The notes under the pieces: generated by a model
The model's database searches: none
Told to the model about the DNA's origin: nothing
What the model saw: only the letters and a program-made list of their open reading frames with translations
Origin: Bimuria novae-zelandiae CBS 107.79
Taxonomy: Eukaryota; Ascomycota; Dothideomycetes; Pleosporales; Didymosphaeriaceae
Length of the DNA: 64,000 bases
NCBI GenBank assembly: GCA_010015655.1
Contig: ML976664.1
Span: forward strand, 1,010,013-1,074,012
Reading direction: 5' to 3'
Position numbers and translations under genes: made by a program
Part shown: piece after piece, positions 1 through 12,121 of the stretch
How positions within the stretch are numbered: the first letter of the stretch is position 1
Layout: each line of letters starts with the position of its first letter

Positions 1-142
1 TGCAGTGCTCGAGCTCAGCTCGCAGTCTATCACCGTACTTGAAGATCCTCACACCCTTCTTTCGCTGTCTCTATACACACTCATTCCTTATTCTTTCCAC
101 AACCCCTATTCTCTTTAACTTGGCGTTACGTATCCTCTCATT

Positions 143-2150
143 ATGAACTTCCTCCTGCACTCCTACTCTATTTTATTCATCCTCTCCATCCTCTCCATCG
201 TTGCGGCGCTCAATGCAACGAAGACATACTGTCTCCCCTCCTCCCCATGTTTCCCCTCCCCCCAGGATCTGCAGAAATTCAACACCTCAGTAGGCGGAAG
301 ACTTATTAAAACGGTGCCGTACGGCGCGGTGTGCTATGAAGGGAGCTACGATGAGGAGGCGTGCAGGGAGTTGCTTTTGAGAAAGGCGGAGGCGGGGTTT
401 AGACTCCGTCTTCCCGGTGAGTTTATCGCTCCAACGGCAAAAAGCCGAGTTGCCTAATATGTGAAGATGGAGAGGATGGCATTTCTATCTTACTTACGTG
501 AACAGGTGCGCTGATGAGCGCGAACTGGGAAATGGATGGGGAGGAGGGGTGTCCCGTACCTGTGCCGCTGAATGAGTCCGTGGGCGCGGTGGGACCTGTG
601 AAGGGGAAGTGTGAGCTTGGCGGTATGTCGAGCTACATCGTTAACGCTTCGTGTCCGCTCGACGTAGCGAAAACGGTAAACTTCGCCGCGAAGTGGAAAT
701 TACGCTTCCGCGTTAAAAATGTATGCCAACCCTCGCGCTTCCCTGGGGTGAGGATGGCCGAGCTGACACGCATAGACGGGACATGATGCAACCGGCCGCT
801 CAGCCGGCAAGGGCACGTTTGCCGTTTGGACGCATTACATGAATAGGATGGTGTGGCATGATACATTCACGCTGCCGGGACCGAGGAAGAGCTGCGGAAA
901 GACGAAGTTCAGTCGCGTCATCGAAGCCGGGCCGGGCGTGCTAACGCAAGCGCTGAACGAGTTCGCGTGGAAGCACGGCGCTGTCGTCGTGGGAGCGTTT
1001 TGTCCGAGCGTAGGTATAACTGGTGGTTGGCTGCTCGGTGGTGGGCTGGGGTGGTTTAGTCCGGTGTATGGGATGGGTGTTGATAGTACGTCACCCAGCA
1101 TTCACACAGCGAGGCAAAGAAAAAAAATGCTGATGGAGTTATAGACGTCCTCATGTTCGAGGTTGTCACCGCAGACGGGAGGATCAGGAGGGTTAACAAG
1201 TGCCAGGAAGAAGACTTGTTCTGGGCGTTGCGAGGTGGAGGTGGAGCCTTTGGTGTCATGACGAGGGTGTGGTATCAGGCGCATCCGGAGCCGCAGGGCG
1301 TGGGGTATTTCGTTGGACAGGTGGATTGTAAGGGGAATGGGACGGCTTTTGCGGAGGCTGTTGGGAGGATGGTGGATTTGCAGGTCCCGCTGAGAGGACA
1401 GGGGCACACGGTCCGTCTTCCCCCACTCCCCTGCTCCTGATATATATAAACTTGTACTCTTCTAACACCACACAGGGCCTATGGGGCACCTCCCCCGGCA
1501 CAACCCAACTCTTCGCTCTCTCCATCATCCCCGGCCTCACCTCCCCCGCACCCTCCCCCTCCACAATCCTCTCCTCCTACACCCCCATCCTCAACGTCCC
1601 CGGCTGCACCACCAGCACCTCAACCGGCCCCGCATCATCTTTCTACAAGGTCTACCTCACCCACCTCCTCCCCCTGATACCGCATCCGGCCACCTCGGCG
1701 AAAACATCTCCTCCCAATCCCGCCTCATGCCCAACCTCGCCATGCACTCCCCACCCTCTCTCCGAGCCATAAAATCCTACATCTCAAACATGTCCCCTGC
1801 GCTATCTTTCCTCTGGCAAAACGTCGCCGGCGGCGCCGTTAACACCCCCGCGACTAACGCCACGGCCGTGCATCCGTCCTGGCGCAGCGCTTTTGCGGCG
1901 GCTGAAGTTGCGCTTTTTGGAGATTTGGATGCGGACGTGGTAAGAGAGGCGGGGAGGAATTTGTCGGAGGCGTTTGGTGAGGAGGTGTATTTTAATGTTG
2001 CGAGTGGGACGGAGGAGGGGTGGAAGGGGAGGTTTTGGGGGGATAATTATAAGAGGTTGGGGGGGTGTGAAGGAGGAGATGGATAGAGAGGGGGTTCTGG
2101 GGTGTTGGGGGTGTGTGGGGAGCGAACGGGGGTGGTAGAGTGGCCGGCAT
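143..2150 (+). pseudogene. Secreted FAD-linked (BBE/PCMH-type) oxidase, frameshifted in its 3' half
   Basis: This is a secreted flavin-dependent oxidase of the berberine-bridge/oligosaccharide-oxidase type. The first exon opens with a signal peptide (hydrophobic residues about 4-22), then a cysteine-rich start and the FAD-family motif VGGRLIKTVPYGA. Exons join cleanly at introns 417-505, 721-775 and 1086-1144. The joined frame gives the flavinylation motif TGHD directly after intron 2, then FCPSVG and GGWLLGGGLGW. The His of TGHD and the Cys of FCPSVG sit where bicovalently flavinylated relatives attach FAD. A fourth intron ends at 1475; its donor is 1384 or 1411. After that the frame breaks twice, near 1660-1700 and near 2060. 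Beyond the second break the family's C-terminal end (VKEEMDREGV, then VGSERGW) is readable in another frame. It is either a recent pseudogene or carries indel sequence errors; no catalytic residue is otherwise lost. Confidence 0.75.
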
Positions 2151-2159
2151 GGGATACGG

Positions 2160-3466
2160 AAGGGTGGTATGAGATCCCCCAGAAGGTGCCAAACGTTGGA
2201 CGTGAAGAAATTTGGGCGAGGAGATACTTGCCGTACTGAGTTCAGAATATCATGCTACAGACTTGTGAACGACGAGGGGATTGTGAGTTGTTAGAAGAGG
2301 CGGGGTGCTTCTGAAGAGCTGTAGAGCTGTAACGAAAGAGCTGCAGAGCTGTAACAAAAGAGCTGTAGAGCTGTAACAAAAGAGCTGTAGAGCTACAGCA
2401 GCGTTCGACACTTTTCGACGTACTGCCTGGTTAGGAAGTTTGAAAAGGTTAAGTAAGCCAGAAGAGCTGCAGAGCTGCAGAGCTACGCTCTCACGCCTAT
2501 AAAAAACGTCGCAGATAGCGCACTATGTCCTCACAGAACTAACCAAAGTACGTTAAGTAAAACTAACTAAAGTACGTCAAGTCACTCCAGGCTAATCTGT
2601 GGCTTCTTCGAGGGCATGAGAGGCTGCGGAAAAAGCTGCAGGGCTTGTAAGATTGTTGGTTTTCTCGGCTTTATAGGTTTTTTTCCTCTCAGCTTCAGAT
2701 GGCCGAAAGCTTAACAGAATACAAACCACGATACTACCACCGCCACATGTTCAAAATGGACGAGATATTGGATGCTAATTCACATTATCCCACTATATTA
2801 AACGCAACATTCGTAAGATCTACAACGTTATTAACAATCTAGAACTCCTTTAATCTCACGGCCTTCCTGCCGAGTTACGCATTGAAATCTTGGTGTTGTG
2901 GTACAGGGACGACTAAGGACCTGCACGCGACCGCAGAGCTTCAATTTATATAGTAGATGTAGTCATGGTCCAGACGGCCTGGTACAAAGTAGATGCAGTC
3001 GGCCACTGTATAGCTCATCCTGGAGTAACACAAAGGACCAAGACAAACCCAAAATAAAGTGTCTTACACGTCTTTGTATCTTCACGATTGAGGCCATTTG
3101 GCCATTTGGCCATTTGGCGCTATGTTGTTTTCCAAAGACACGATGGAATGGCGCGTAAAATAGAACGCGCTAGCGCGTGGTCACGTTCTCGGTCCGACAT
3201 CTGCACCCGTCCATTCCCTACATTTATGATTTTGAACCACATTGTTCCTCCTTCGAAGCCGTGCTCCCACTGTGCAATCACATAGTACGGTGAACATGGT
3301 GCTACACACTCCGCTAAAACGCATGGCAGCTCCTCCAAGATGGAGAGTAATAAGGTGCGGGGGCCAACATCGCAGTCTAAGCCCCAAACGGCGACACCCG
3401 TTGACAACCCTCACAGGCAGCCATGTTGGCCTTTGAGTAGTCCCAGACATTGCTGGGGAACGAAAG
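2160..3466. other. Intergenic region with short tandem repeats
   Basis: No coding sequence is supported here. It holds the 22-bp tandem repeat at 2315-2402, a further run of agagctgc units at about 2461-2488, a duplicated segment (taaccaaagtacg then taactaaagtacg) around 2537-2580, and three copies of ggccattt at 3092-3117. Confidence 0.6.
2315..2402. repeat. 22-bp tandem repeat, four copies
   Basis: Four consecutive units of the pattern agagctgtagagctgtaaca start at 2315, 2337, 2359 and 2381 with one to several substitutions; the last unit diverges. Each unit is itself built from agagctg(t/c) half-units, and related half-units recur at 2461-2488. Confidence 0.85.
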
Positions 3467-6352
3467 ATGCTCTACAAAGTCACCAATGTCATTTCTGGCG
3501 CTGGACCAAGCGCCGCAAAGCAAGATGAAGGCGCCTCGCTCACCTCCGTCCTCGGGACACCCGCCCTACGCGTCGAGCTCGCGCTGCTGGTGCTGCTCTG
3601 CACAGATGCCATGCGCAGCGACTTGAGCGCGGCTTTCGACCCTGAGAAGACGCACGAAACGAGCTCGTCTACCGCCACGCCTCCACCGAAATCGCCGCAG
3701 CCACCGTCAGCGACACAGGATCTCATAAGCTTCGATGAACCGCCGAACGAAGCTGCCTTGGAGGTAGAAAGGGCAAGGAGAGCAAGGCAGAGGGAGGTGG
3801 AGTCGACACAAATGCAGGGCCTGAAGAGGGGCGCCCTGACATTCTTTGACAAGTGGAGGGCGGGCGTCATGCATCGGCTCTGCGACGTACTCTGCGCGCG
3901 GGGTGACGTCGTCCGGCAAGCGAAGGCCAAGAGAAAGCAGATGATGGAAGAGACGCAGAAGCAGAAACAAAGCAATTCTCTGTTGCTCGACTTCGAAGGG
4001 GATCCTTTTAGCACCCAGACATACGCGGGTCGTGGGAAGAGGAAGCATGGGCACTACGAGGTCATCGAGACGCAGATATTGGCTTTTGACGAGGAGAACA
4101 GAGTGTTGATTCTTCACTGTCTGCTGCTTATCTTGTTAAGCTTGGAGCATTATCCGGCGCATTCGAGGGTGCTGCTCCTTCGTTTGACGAGCAGCTTGGA
4201 GTTGGAGACGGACGTGCTTGCTGAGCATGAGAAATCTATTGCTCAAGGTCTATTGGCAACTGCTGCGTCCCATATGGATGCCGAAGAGTCTGCGAAGAAG
4301 CAGGCTTCGAACGATGCCACCGCACGCAGATGGAAGGTTGGGCTTGCGGCTGTTGGTGGCGCTGTGCTCATAGGCGTCACGGGTGGGCTTGCGGCACCTC
4401 TGCTCGCTGCTGGTATCGGTACCGTCATGGGAGGACTAGGTCTTGGTGTTGTCTCAACATATCTCGGAGCACTTGCTGGAAGCTCAGTTCTCGTCGGCTC
4501 TCTGTTCGGTGCCTACGGTGCAAAGATGACTGGACGGATCATGGAGCAGTACGCGAAGGAAGTGCAGGATTTCGAATTCATTCCAGTTAAAGGTATATCA
4601 TTCTCCACTCCTCTGAGCGATTTGTACTCATATTAGCCAGACCCGGAACGTCCATCCGCTCAGCGCGACCACGAATGGGCGGCGGAGCTCGATGCCCGTG
4701 ACCCCTCGAAGCGTGAGCATCATCGCCTCCGCGTAGCCATTGGCATAAGTGGGTGGCTCAACTCACCATCAGACGTCAATAAACCATGGGAGATCATCGA
4801 TGGCGCGGGCACTGAGCCGTTTGCACTACGCTTTGAGCTTGACGCTATGCTCCGCATGGGAAATTCTCTCAATGATGTACTGTTCAGCTACGCTTGGGAT
4901 GGTATGACATACACGATCGTCAGCCGCACACTTCTCGGGGCTCTCTATGCTGGGTTGTGGCCGCTCGGCCTGGTCAAGGTCGCCAGTGTCCTCGACAACC
5001 CGTTCAGTGTTGCACTCGCGAGGGCGGATAAAGCTGGAAAAGTGTTGGCACACGCCCTCATGGATGGCGTTCAAGGCAAACGCCCAGTCACATTGATGGG
5101 CTACTCGATCGGAGCGCGTGTCATCTACTCTTGCTTGGTGGAACTGGCAGAGCAGAACGCCTTTGGCCTAGTAGAAGCCGCGGTACTGATGGGAACTCCG
5201 GCACCTTCCGACAGCAAGTCCTGGAGAAAGATTCGATCGGTCGTCTCCGCTCGAGTTGTCAATGTATACAGCACAGAAGACTATATCCTAGGCTTCCTGT
5301 ATCGCTCCACAAAGCTAGAGTTTGGTGTAGCGGGGTTGGGTGAGGTCAAGGATGTGTTCGGCATCGAGAACGCCGACATGAGCAAGACCGTCAGTGGCCA
5401 CGACCGATACCGGTACCTGGTCGGCAGCATACTTACGAAGATTGGGTTTGGTGACATTGATTTCAATCGAGTTGCCGAACAGAAGCGTGCTTTGGAGGTA
5501 GCTGAAAGGAAGAAAGAGCAGGTCAGAAAGCACGTAAAACAGCACAAGAAGGACAGCCAGCAACCCGACCCGTCGGCTTCTGGGGCTACGGAGATGGTAG
5601 TCGCCCAGCAGTCATCTAACAGCTTGGTCAATGTGTCTGGGCCGCCGAGCTCCGAACCATCACCGCCCGCTCCCGAGGCTCCTCGTGCCCGTCGCCCGAT
5701 GATTGTGCAGCAGAGGTCAGGCCAGCAACCTTTTGTGCAACGGCAAAGGCCTATGCCTACCCACTCTGCAGTGTCACCGACCGCCCCTACCGCTTCATCA
5801 TCCTCTACTACGCCCGCGGCTATAGACCCAGCTTACCCAAAGAACACGGAGGAACCCCGGGACGACCCGCTCCATACAGACTCTCCGCCTGCCTCACTCC
5901 CAGCGCGCCAATCCTTCCCATCATCGTCACTCGGCCGTGGACAGCTCCCTACGAATACAACGCCCACAGCCGCTGCCCCTCCCCAGCGCACCAACTTCAC
6001 TCGCCCAACCTGGTCATCTTCCTCACAGTACGTCGAACCAGAAGACCAAATCACAATGCGAGATCTCGACCACGACGCGGGCCAGAAGTTCTCCCCACCG
6101 TTGGAAGAGATGCTGAGGCATCCGAAGAACCTCGATTCTTATGAGGTAGCGCGCGATGTGCCGGACGCAGCTGAGGCACCTAGGCGTGCACCAGTCATCG
6201 CCATGGACACCGAGACTCCGAAGAAGACACCAGTAGTCGCTGTTGCGGAGGTGAACGATGAGGAAAGCGAGTACGAGAGCGGCAGTGATTTTGGAGAGTT
6301 GAGCATGGTGGAGCCGGAGCCGTTGGATTTTAATGATTATGGATTGATGTGA
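3467..6352 (+). CDS. TMCO4/DUF726-family alpha/beta hydrolase, membrane-associated
   Basis: Two exons (3467-4592 and 4641-6352, intron 4593-4640) give a 945-residue protein. The N-terminal half is helical and charged. It is followed by a glycine/alanine-rich hydrophobic hairpin at about residues 290-355, the membrane segment characteristic of the TMCO4/DUF726 family. The second exon carries the hydrolase core: VAIGISGWL, then the nucleophile elbow GYSIGAR (Ser near residue 529), a candidate acidic residue in NVYSTED and a candidate His in SGHDRYR. The C-terminal 350 residues are low-complexity and Pro/Ser-rich, as in fungal members. The acceptor at 4640 rather than 4636 was chosen because it keeps the frame. 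Substrate is unknown; animal TMCO4-like proteins and their yeast relatives are poorly characterised. The gene looks intact. Confidence 0.88.
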
Positions 6353-7230
6353 GGGTGGGAGTGGTATGTGAGGTTTGTAGTATCTTTCTTGTGCGATACC
6401 CATGTTAGCAGTGTCCTTCCTATCTATATATCTATCAACATGTCCTTCTCTATCCCTCGTCCGCCTCATATCGTTCCGATCGATTGTTGAGCTTCACTTT
6501 CTTTTGTCTATTTTTGAAAATTACCCGGGCACGGTTCAACGCGCAATAAAACCTCAAAATGTGCGAAATGGGCCTTCCACGTTCCGTTTTAAGAACATTG
6601 TCTACGAAAGATGCCACAATTAAGTGCTTCTATCGATGCACAACCGAGCTGTCTTTTTGCTTGAGAATGTCGCGTGCTGATACTCGCTAGTGCAAACAGC
6701 GTCTCGCTCGCGGTGGTGAAGGCTGGGACTGTTTCTCTGCCCATTTAAAAAAAAAAACTCCAGATGGCCAACAGCAGCAAAACAAAAATACCCTTCGTGG
6801 CTAATAAAAATCAGCAAAAGAAACGGCGCTCGCAATGCCAGACTCAACTTAGGCGAAACGAGGCGAAACGAGGTAAACCGCCCAGAAACCTTTTTGTATT
6901 ACGATTTGCTGTGAGACTTGAACACACATCCTTATGTGGACACTGGTCGAGACGGTTAACAGAAGGTCCGATGGGAAGGACTGGCTTCCTAACTCTGCCA
7001 TCACCGCAGCTGTCGGTTCAAGGTTGTGTGTTTGATGAAAGATTTGCTGCTGAGAAATAGCTATATAGGTGATACTTTAGGTGTTTTGTGGTGTGTTCCG
7101 TCTGTGCGGCTTGATGTGAGAGGTGAGAGACGCGTTTGCGGTGGATTAGGCAGCTACGCGTGGGCGAGGGCAGGTGTGGCCACTTTGAATTTCAAGGCAT
7201 GTTTGCGAGTTGTCTTTTTCTACTGGAAGT
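6353..7230. other. Intergenic region
   Basis: No convincing gene is visible. The stretch contains short A-rich runs and, at about 6910-7035, a tRNA-like string on which no complete cloverleaf could be built. Confidence 0.5.
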
Positions 7231-8797
7231 ATGGAGAAGACATATTCCTCAGTCCTATCTATCCTCGCGTTTCGTTGCAGCGTCCTCCTCGTGTGGAGGA
7301 TGCTACCGGGTCTATTAACACGGGCGAACTGGCAGTCGGTGGAGCAAGCGCCTGTCGCGCGATGCGGACCTTTCGAGCATCTGAACCGCTCCAGCAAGCT
7401 TGGAATCACTCATGTCTACCAGGAAGAGGTTCGTATCTCTACGTTCTCTTCTCCAGCGTGCCTATATCGCCTTTACGTGGAGGGTGTGAATGCCTTCCTC
7501 GTTCCTTCCCCATTTGGTGACCACTTCTACCAAGTACTATTTTTCCAACCGCGAAGATCACCGGACGGACACATCAAGAGACTGTGCGCCAAGCGAGCGC
7601 AATCAATTGATATGAAGCAGGTGTACAGCTGACCTCTCTCGCTCATGCCGCCACTCTTAACATCACCTAAGTAGCTTGTCACTGTTATACCCCGCGCATT
7701 TCGACAAACTATTCCACGGGGCCAAGATGGTGATCTTTACTCGCATTGTATCAACCCCTGGCCCATACGTGGTCTCCTCAATCGACGTCAACGCATTCGC
7801 TACTGTTTCGCGACCGCAGAAATGAAGGAGCAAGTTAAATGCAAGTTCGAAGAAGCGATCGCTGTCTGGAGCGACGCGCTCGGAGGCGGGCCCGGCAAGG
7901 AAAGTGGCCACAACCTCGGCTTTGCAGAAGTGACATTCCTGGGAAAGCCGCAGTACTGTTTCAAGGAGTTCTCGTACAACGACTGGAAGGGCAAGCGCAA
8001 TTGGAAGGTCTTAGATGATGTTCTGACCATATACTGGCAGGATGAACAAAGATCTCAAGGCGCAAATTCGGCAACGGTTGGGTATAAGACGAAGAAGAGC
8101 CCAGGATTCCGACACTACATGAATATAGCGGATAATGCTCCTATCCACGCTATCGCACATGAGGTATGATGCGCGCGAACGGCCGTCGTGGTTTTCCTGC
8201 TGATCTTTTGAAGCTCCAGATTGGACATGTATTGGGCATGGATCACGAGATGCAGCGACAGGATCGTACGTACATGCCCAGGCATCTGAGCAATTTACAC
8301 TGATACAAATCCAGGCGACGACTATATCGAATTCCGTTGCATCAAGCTAGTCGATTTCAATCAACAGTTAAGGAAATATCTCCTTGCGCCTGAACCAAAG
8401 CAATCGCAAAACGATTGGGTTAACCGCCTTTGCACAAGTGAGATCTGCGCGGAATCGCAAGGCTTTTCGTTGACGCAATACATGAAGAAATATGAAGACA
8501 TTAGTGTCGGCCAATTTGATGTCGACTCGATAAGTGAGTGCTGCTCATCTTTAGGGTGTTGCGAACAAGAGAGCCACCCACTAACATCTAAGGATAGTGA
8601 TGTACGGATCCACGGACTTTTCACGAGCGCAGTGCTTCCAAGACATCGAACAATACCCTTTGGTCAAGACCAAGAAAGAAAACGGGGTCAAGCTGGGCGT
8701 AGAAGAGATACCACAACCGCAAAAACCGTCAAAAGAAGATGTAGCCTTCGTGAAGGTTAATTACCCGTGGAAGGGTGAGCACATATGTCTCATCTAG
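7231..8797 (+). CDS. Astacin-like zinc metallopeptidase (M12A type), N-terminus uncertain
   Basis: Spliced exons 7675-8163, 8220-8265, 8315-8533 and 8598-8797 read continuously. The join over introns 8164-8219 and 8266-8314 creates the full astacin signature HEIGHVLGMDHE followed by MQRQDRDDY: three zinc-binding His, the catalytic Glu and the family Glu. Intron 8534-8597 then joins into the Met-turn SIMMYGS. Upstream, the conserved NPWPIRG and RIRYCF strands begin the catalytic domain. A 5' exon ending at 7620 (donor gtgtac, acceptor 7674) stays in frame and would start at ATG 7231 with a hydrophobic leader, but its sequence is not recognisable, so the start is uncertain. A final short intron after PWKG would move the stop by a few codons. 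Fungal astacin-like enzymes are usually secreted. A decayed copy lies 0.7 kb downstream. Confidence 0.78.
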
Positions 8798-9470
8798 GAA
8801 CGCCGATGTTGTGACAGACCTTATACGGGCTGCAGGAATGGAAACAAGGGCATGTGCTTTATGTAGCTTCGTAGAACTAGGAACTTTAGATTTCAAGAAC
8901 TTCAAAACGAGGCTCTCGCGAACGATCAATTATACAGCTCAGTGATAACCAGCCTCTTCCCTCGGTCAGATCGGATATGTCCGCAAAGAGTTTGCGGGCT
9001 GCTCTCTGTATCCTCTAAACCGACGATGTAGTAATGCTGAACTCACCCTAGGGAAGTACGCGTGCAAGCCGCTCCCGGGATTAAGCTTTAGAACCTACTA
9101 GTACGGCGAAGAAGTACACTGAAGTGTTCTAATATTGCGCATGCTCATATCAGCGCAAAATGAGCGTGTGCGTCTTTATAAATGAAGTGTTTTTTCGGTG
9201 CACATTCGAAAGTAGTGGACGTGCACACAACGGAAAATGAGCGTTTTGCAAATGCTCAAATTAACCTCGAGAAAAAAAAGCTATGACCCTATACCCACAC
9301 CTTCGACTTTTAATTGACGCTTACGAAGTGTAGCCCCGCTGAGGCACAATAAGAAGGTTGCGTTCGGCCACAAAAAGCAACACAGTCCCGTCGCGTTGGA
9401 CCCGACATCGCCCACTCGACAGCCAACATACCATCTTCCTGTACGACTGCTCCTTCAAGACCCCACTGTC
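8798..9470. other. Intergenic spacer between the two metallopeptidase copies
   Basis: No gene is supported. The spacer contains a repeated short motif, (g)caaaatgagcgt, seen at about 9158 and again in altered form at about 9233, but no recognisable element. Confidence 0.45.
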
Positions 9471-10790
9471 ATGGCTATCATGCCTCTTACTGGAGCGATA
9501 GCAGTATTGGTAGCCGTAATCGCTAGCATCGCCAGCAGCTGTCCCCAAATGCCAGGACAGCGCCCGCAGAGATTCCCGCCCAACTTTCAACTAGACTCCT
9601 CAGACCCGACCAACATGACTACCCGAGAATTGAAAACTAGATATTCTACTCGTATGTTCTCGCGTGCTTCCTACATCCTTCATGCAAGTGCATAACATTC
9701 GCAGCCTTTGTTCAAGGTACCAGCGTCCACACACCCTGCCCGCGTCGCAGCAGTGGACTTCGCAAAATCTGCCATTGCCTCGCCACGTTGCAAGCGAAAG
9801 AGAAAATTGGAGACAAATAGTGCAAAGGTATCGCCATCTGGGGTAAAGCGTTCGGGAAGCCTAGCAAGGCCAACGGCCACAACCTTGCCTTCTCCGAGGT
9901 CACCTCTTTGAAGAAGATCCAATTATGTTTCACAGACTGGGACGATACCAAAGGATATGGTACGCCCAACAATATGGTTGATGATGATGTCCTGCGCGTT
10001 TTCTTCCAGGATACAAGCAGCAACCCTGAAGCTGCAGGAGGTAGCTCGACAATAGGCTACACGCCCGAGAAGCATGTGGGAAATCATCCGAAGGCCGGCC
10101 AGCATAGCATGACCATCCACAGGGCTCAGATGAATTTACGGTTGCGCATGAAGTAAGAGGCCACCAGAACTTGCCAGAGAATTCAGCTAACAAATTAAAG
10201 ATCGGTCATAGTTCGTGTTGCTCCATACATGTACCCATAGGAGTGGGATGCTGATTTGCTTAGCTCTGGGTTTCATTCACGAGATGCAACGTCAAGATCG
10301 TATGTTGCTCTTCACATCTGGTTTTTTTTTCCTTCACTGATGATGTCTTCAGGTGACAATTACGTCAATTTTCGATGCCAAGGGCTCGACGGCTACGAAG
10401 CAGCCCGCGACAAAAACCCTCAACGAAGGCGTTCCCTTCAAAGAGATCCAGGTAAAACTATGCACTGATTACCATTTTGCATTGGCATACAACTTCGGAA
10501 TCGGCATGCAATACATGAAGAGTAATCCTTGGATGATAGTTTCGACGTTGATTCGATAAGTGTGTTGCTGTGTCTGGTGCATCAGTTCTAGTAAGAGGAG
10601 GCTGACAGAGAGCCTTAGTGATGTACGAATCGAAGGGCTTCAGCGCGCGAGAATGCCAATAAGGTGATCTCAGCAAGTGTCCTCTCACCAAGATCATACG
10701 GCGGAATGGCGCCAACGTAGGCGAAGAAGAGATAAAAACGCGCACCGAGCCCTCCCAAGGAGATGGTAAGCCACGTTCCGAGAAGTAGTC
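9471..10790 (+). pseudogene. Decayed paralogue of the astacin-like metallopeptidase
   Basis: The order of motifs follows the intact copy at 7231-8797. A signal peptide starts at ATG 9471 (MAIMPLTGAIAVLVAVIA). Next come NGHNLAFSEV, a Cys-containing strand (KIQLCFTDW), STIGYTPEK, then AHE, which splices into IGH and then LGFIHEMQRQDR. The zinc-binding signature is therefore still present if two introns are removed (the first from 10155, the second ending near 10261, the latter with a weak donor gttcgt). DNYVNFRC, LCTD, QYMK, DSFDVDSI and MMYESKGFS follow. At least four breaks separate these pieces: near 9829, near 10112-10120, between 10400 and 10450, and near 10530. A stop also directly follows ARECQ at about 10660. 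Family homology continues to GEEEIKTRTEPSQ at about 10735. It is most likely a pseudogene from tandem duplication. Confidence 0.75.
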
Positions 10791-12121
10791 TGGTCATGGA
10801 AATTGCAGAAGCTAGGCTTTCAGAATTTGCAAGCAGCTAAGGCACTTACCTATCTGCCCGGTATATTCCTATCTTTTTCATTTCGCTAACCTCGTCCTCA
10901 ACAGTCGCTTTCATAAAGAAGTACTACCCTTGGGGGTGGGTAGCCACAACACGCTATCTTGCGAAGGGCGTGTTTGGAGAACAGTGTAGTTCTCTATTGT
11001 TGACGGCGGACAATTGAAAATCGGGCTTGGGTACACTCGAGGGGGGAAATACAGACTCTTTCACTACTTGAGGCTGAGACACAGTCCCGTAATTCGCGCA
11101 TCACCTGGGCAAGCATTCCTTTGGAATTAATTCACCTGCTATGTTCTCACTCCCGCATCTGGGATGCTTAAACGTTAGCCATGAAACCCGAGTCGCTTAA
11201 AATATACATACAACCTTAAATAAGAGCAGCACAATGCATGATCTGTGAAATCGGCTGCAAATCCGATTCGGCATTTCGGCTTAGGAATGATCTGCTTTTG
11301 CACTCGGCCCTACGTCAGATTATTTCCAGGTGTTTAAAATGGTGCGGCACGCTCCGCCCCTTCACATGTGATGCCCATGACAAGACCAAAGTCTCGAAAT
11401 ACAAGGTGGCGGGTTGTAAGATGAACAACGCGTGGTGACTCAAGCTGGCACAACTCCTTAACGCCTTGTCTCGCGCTGTCAACTAGTTGCCAGGCCTGAA
11501 CCAATGCGCGTTCCAAGGAGTCATTTCGAGGTCTAGAGGATCCGAGCTCGAGTATCCCTTCCATTTGGTCCGTACAATTCAGTCGTAATCGTCAATCTCC
11601 TCGGCCAACACCTGGCTTTCCTTCCCATGCGTCTGCTGCAAAAGCCCGAATAGAGCAAGCCGTTCGCTCTCCCATGAGTAGACGTAAGAAAGTATTAGTC
11701 CAAAGTTATCTCCTCAAGTGGCCAGCGGAGGCGGGAGCGGAGGGAAAGATCAGACGGCGAGGCCGCGCGCAGCTTCTACACCTTAACATCAAAGCCCCAT
11801 TAAATTGTTAGCCACTACTACTACTACGAGGGTGCCTACACACACGTACGATAACTGCCTGAAGAACAGAGGAGACGAGAGGCCGCGGCCAGCGTAGACG
11901 CGCTGTGTCGCGGATGGCACTGGTTGCGGCGTGCAGAATGGAGCGTACCTGCTATGTACATAAAATTTTAGTCTCCGTATCTGTTTACACACCGTGGTGG
12001 CGCTGCGATGATAGCATATTTGGAGCATACGGGCTCCAATGCGAGGTCACAAAGTGCAGAGGCGCATGACGTCAGAGCGGGTCACATGACTGCTTCTAGT
12101 CCACGGGTCCAAGGGTTACCA
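10791..12121. other. Intergenic region before the first transposon
   Basis: No gene is supported. Base composition is normal up to the transposon boundary near 12,121. At 11532-11552 XbaI, BamHI, SacI and XhoI recognition sites overlap or abut, which resembles a cloning polylinker but may be chance. Confidence 0.5.

Noticed and set aside
3120..3450. Overlapping open frames on both strands upstream of the hydrolase gene
   Set aside because: They have no domain or conserved motif and lie in the probable promoter and leader of the gene starting at 3467.
6910..7035. tRNA-like string, with T-loop-like ttcaag motifs on both strands and a partial acceptor pairing
   Set aside because: A full cloverleaf could not be built on either strand: the anticodon loop is eight bases and the T-stem and acceptor stem overlap. 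A tRNA scan would decide; a high score with intron would reverse this.
7026..7520. 164-codon plus-strand open frame before the metallopeptidase
   Set aside because: Its frame does not join the catalytic exons and it shows no family features. The overlapping frame starting at 7231 joins in phase.
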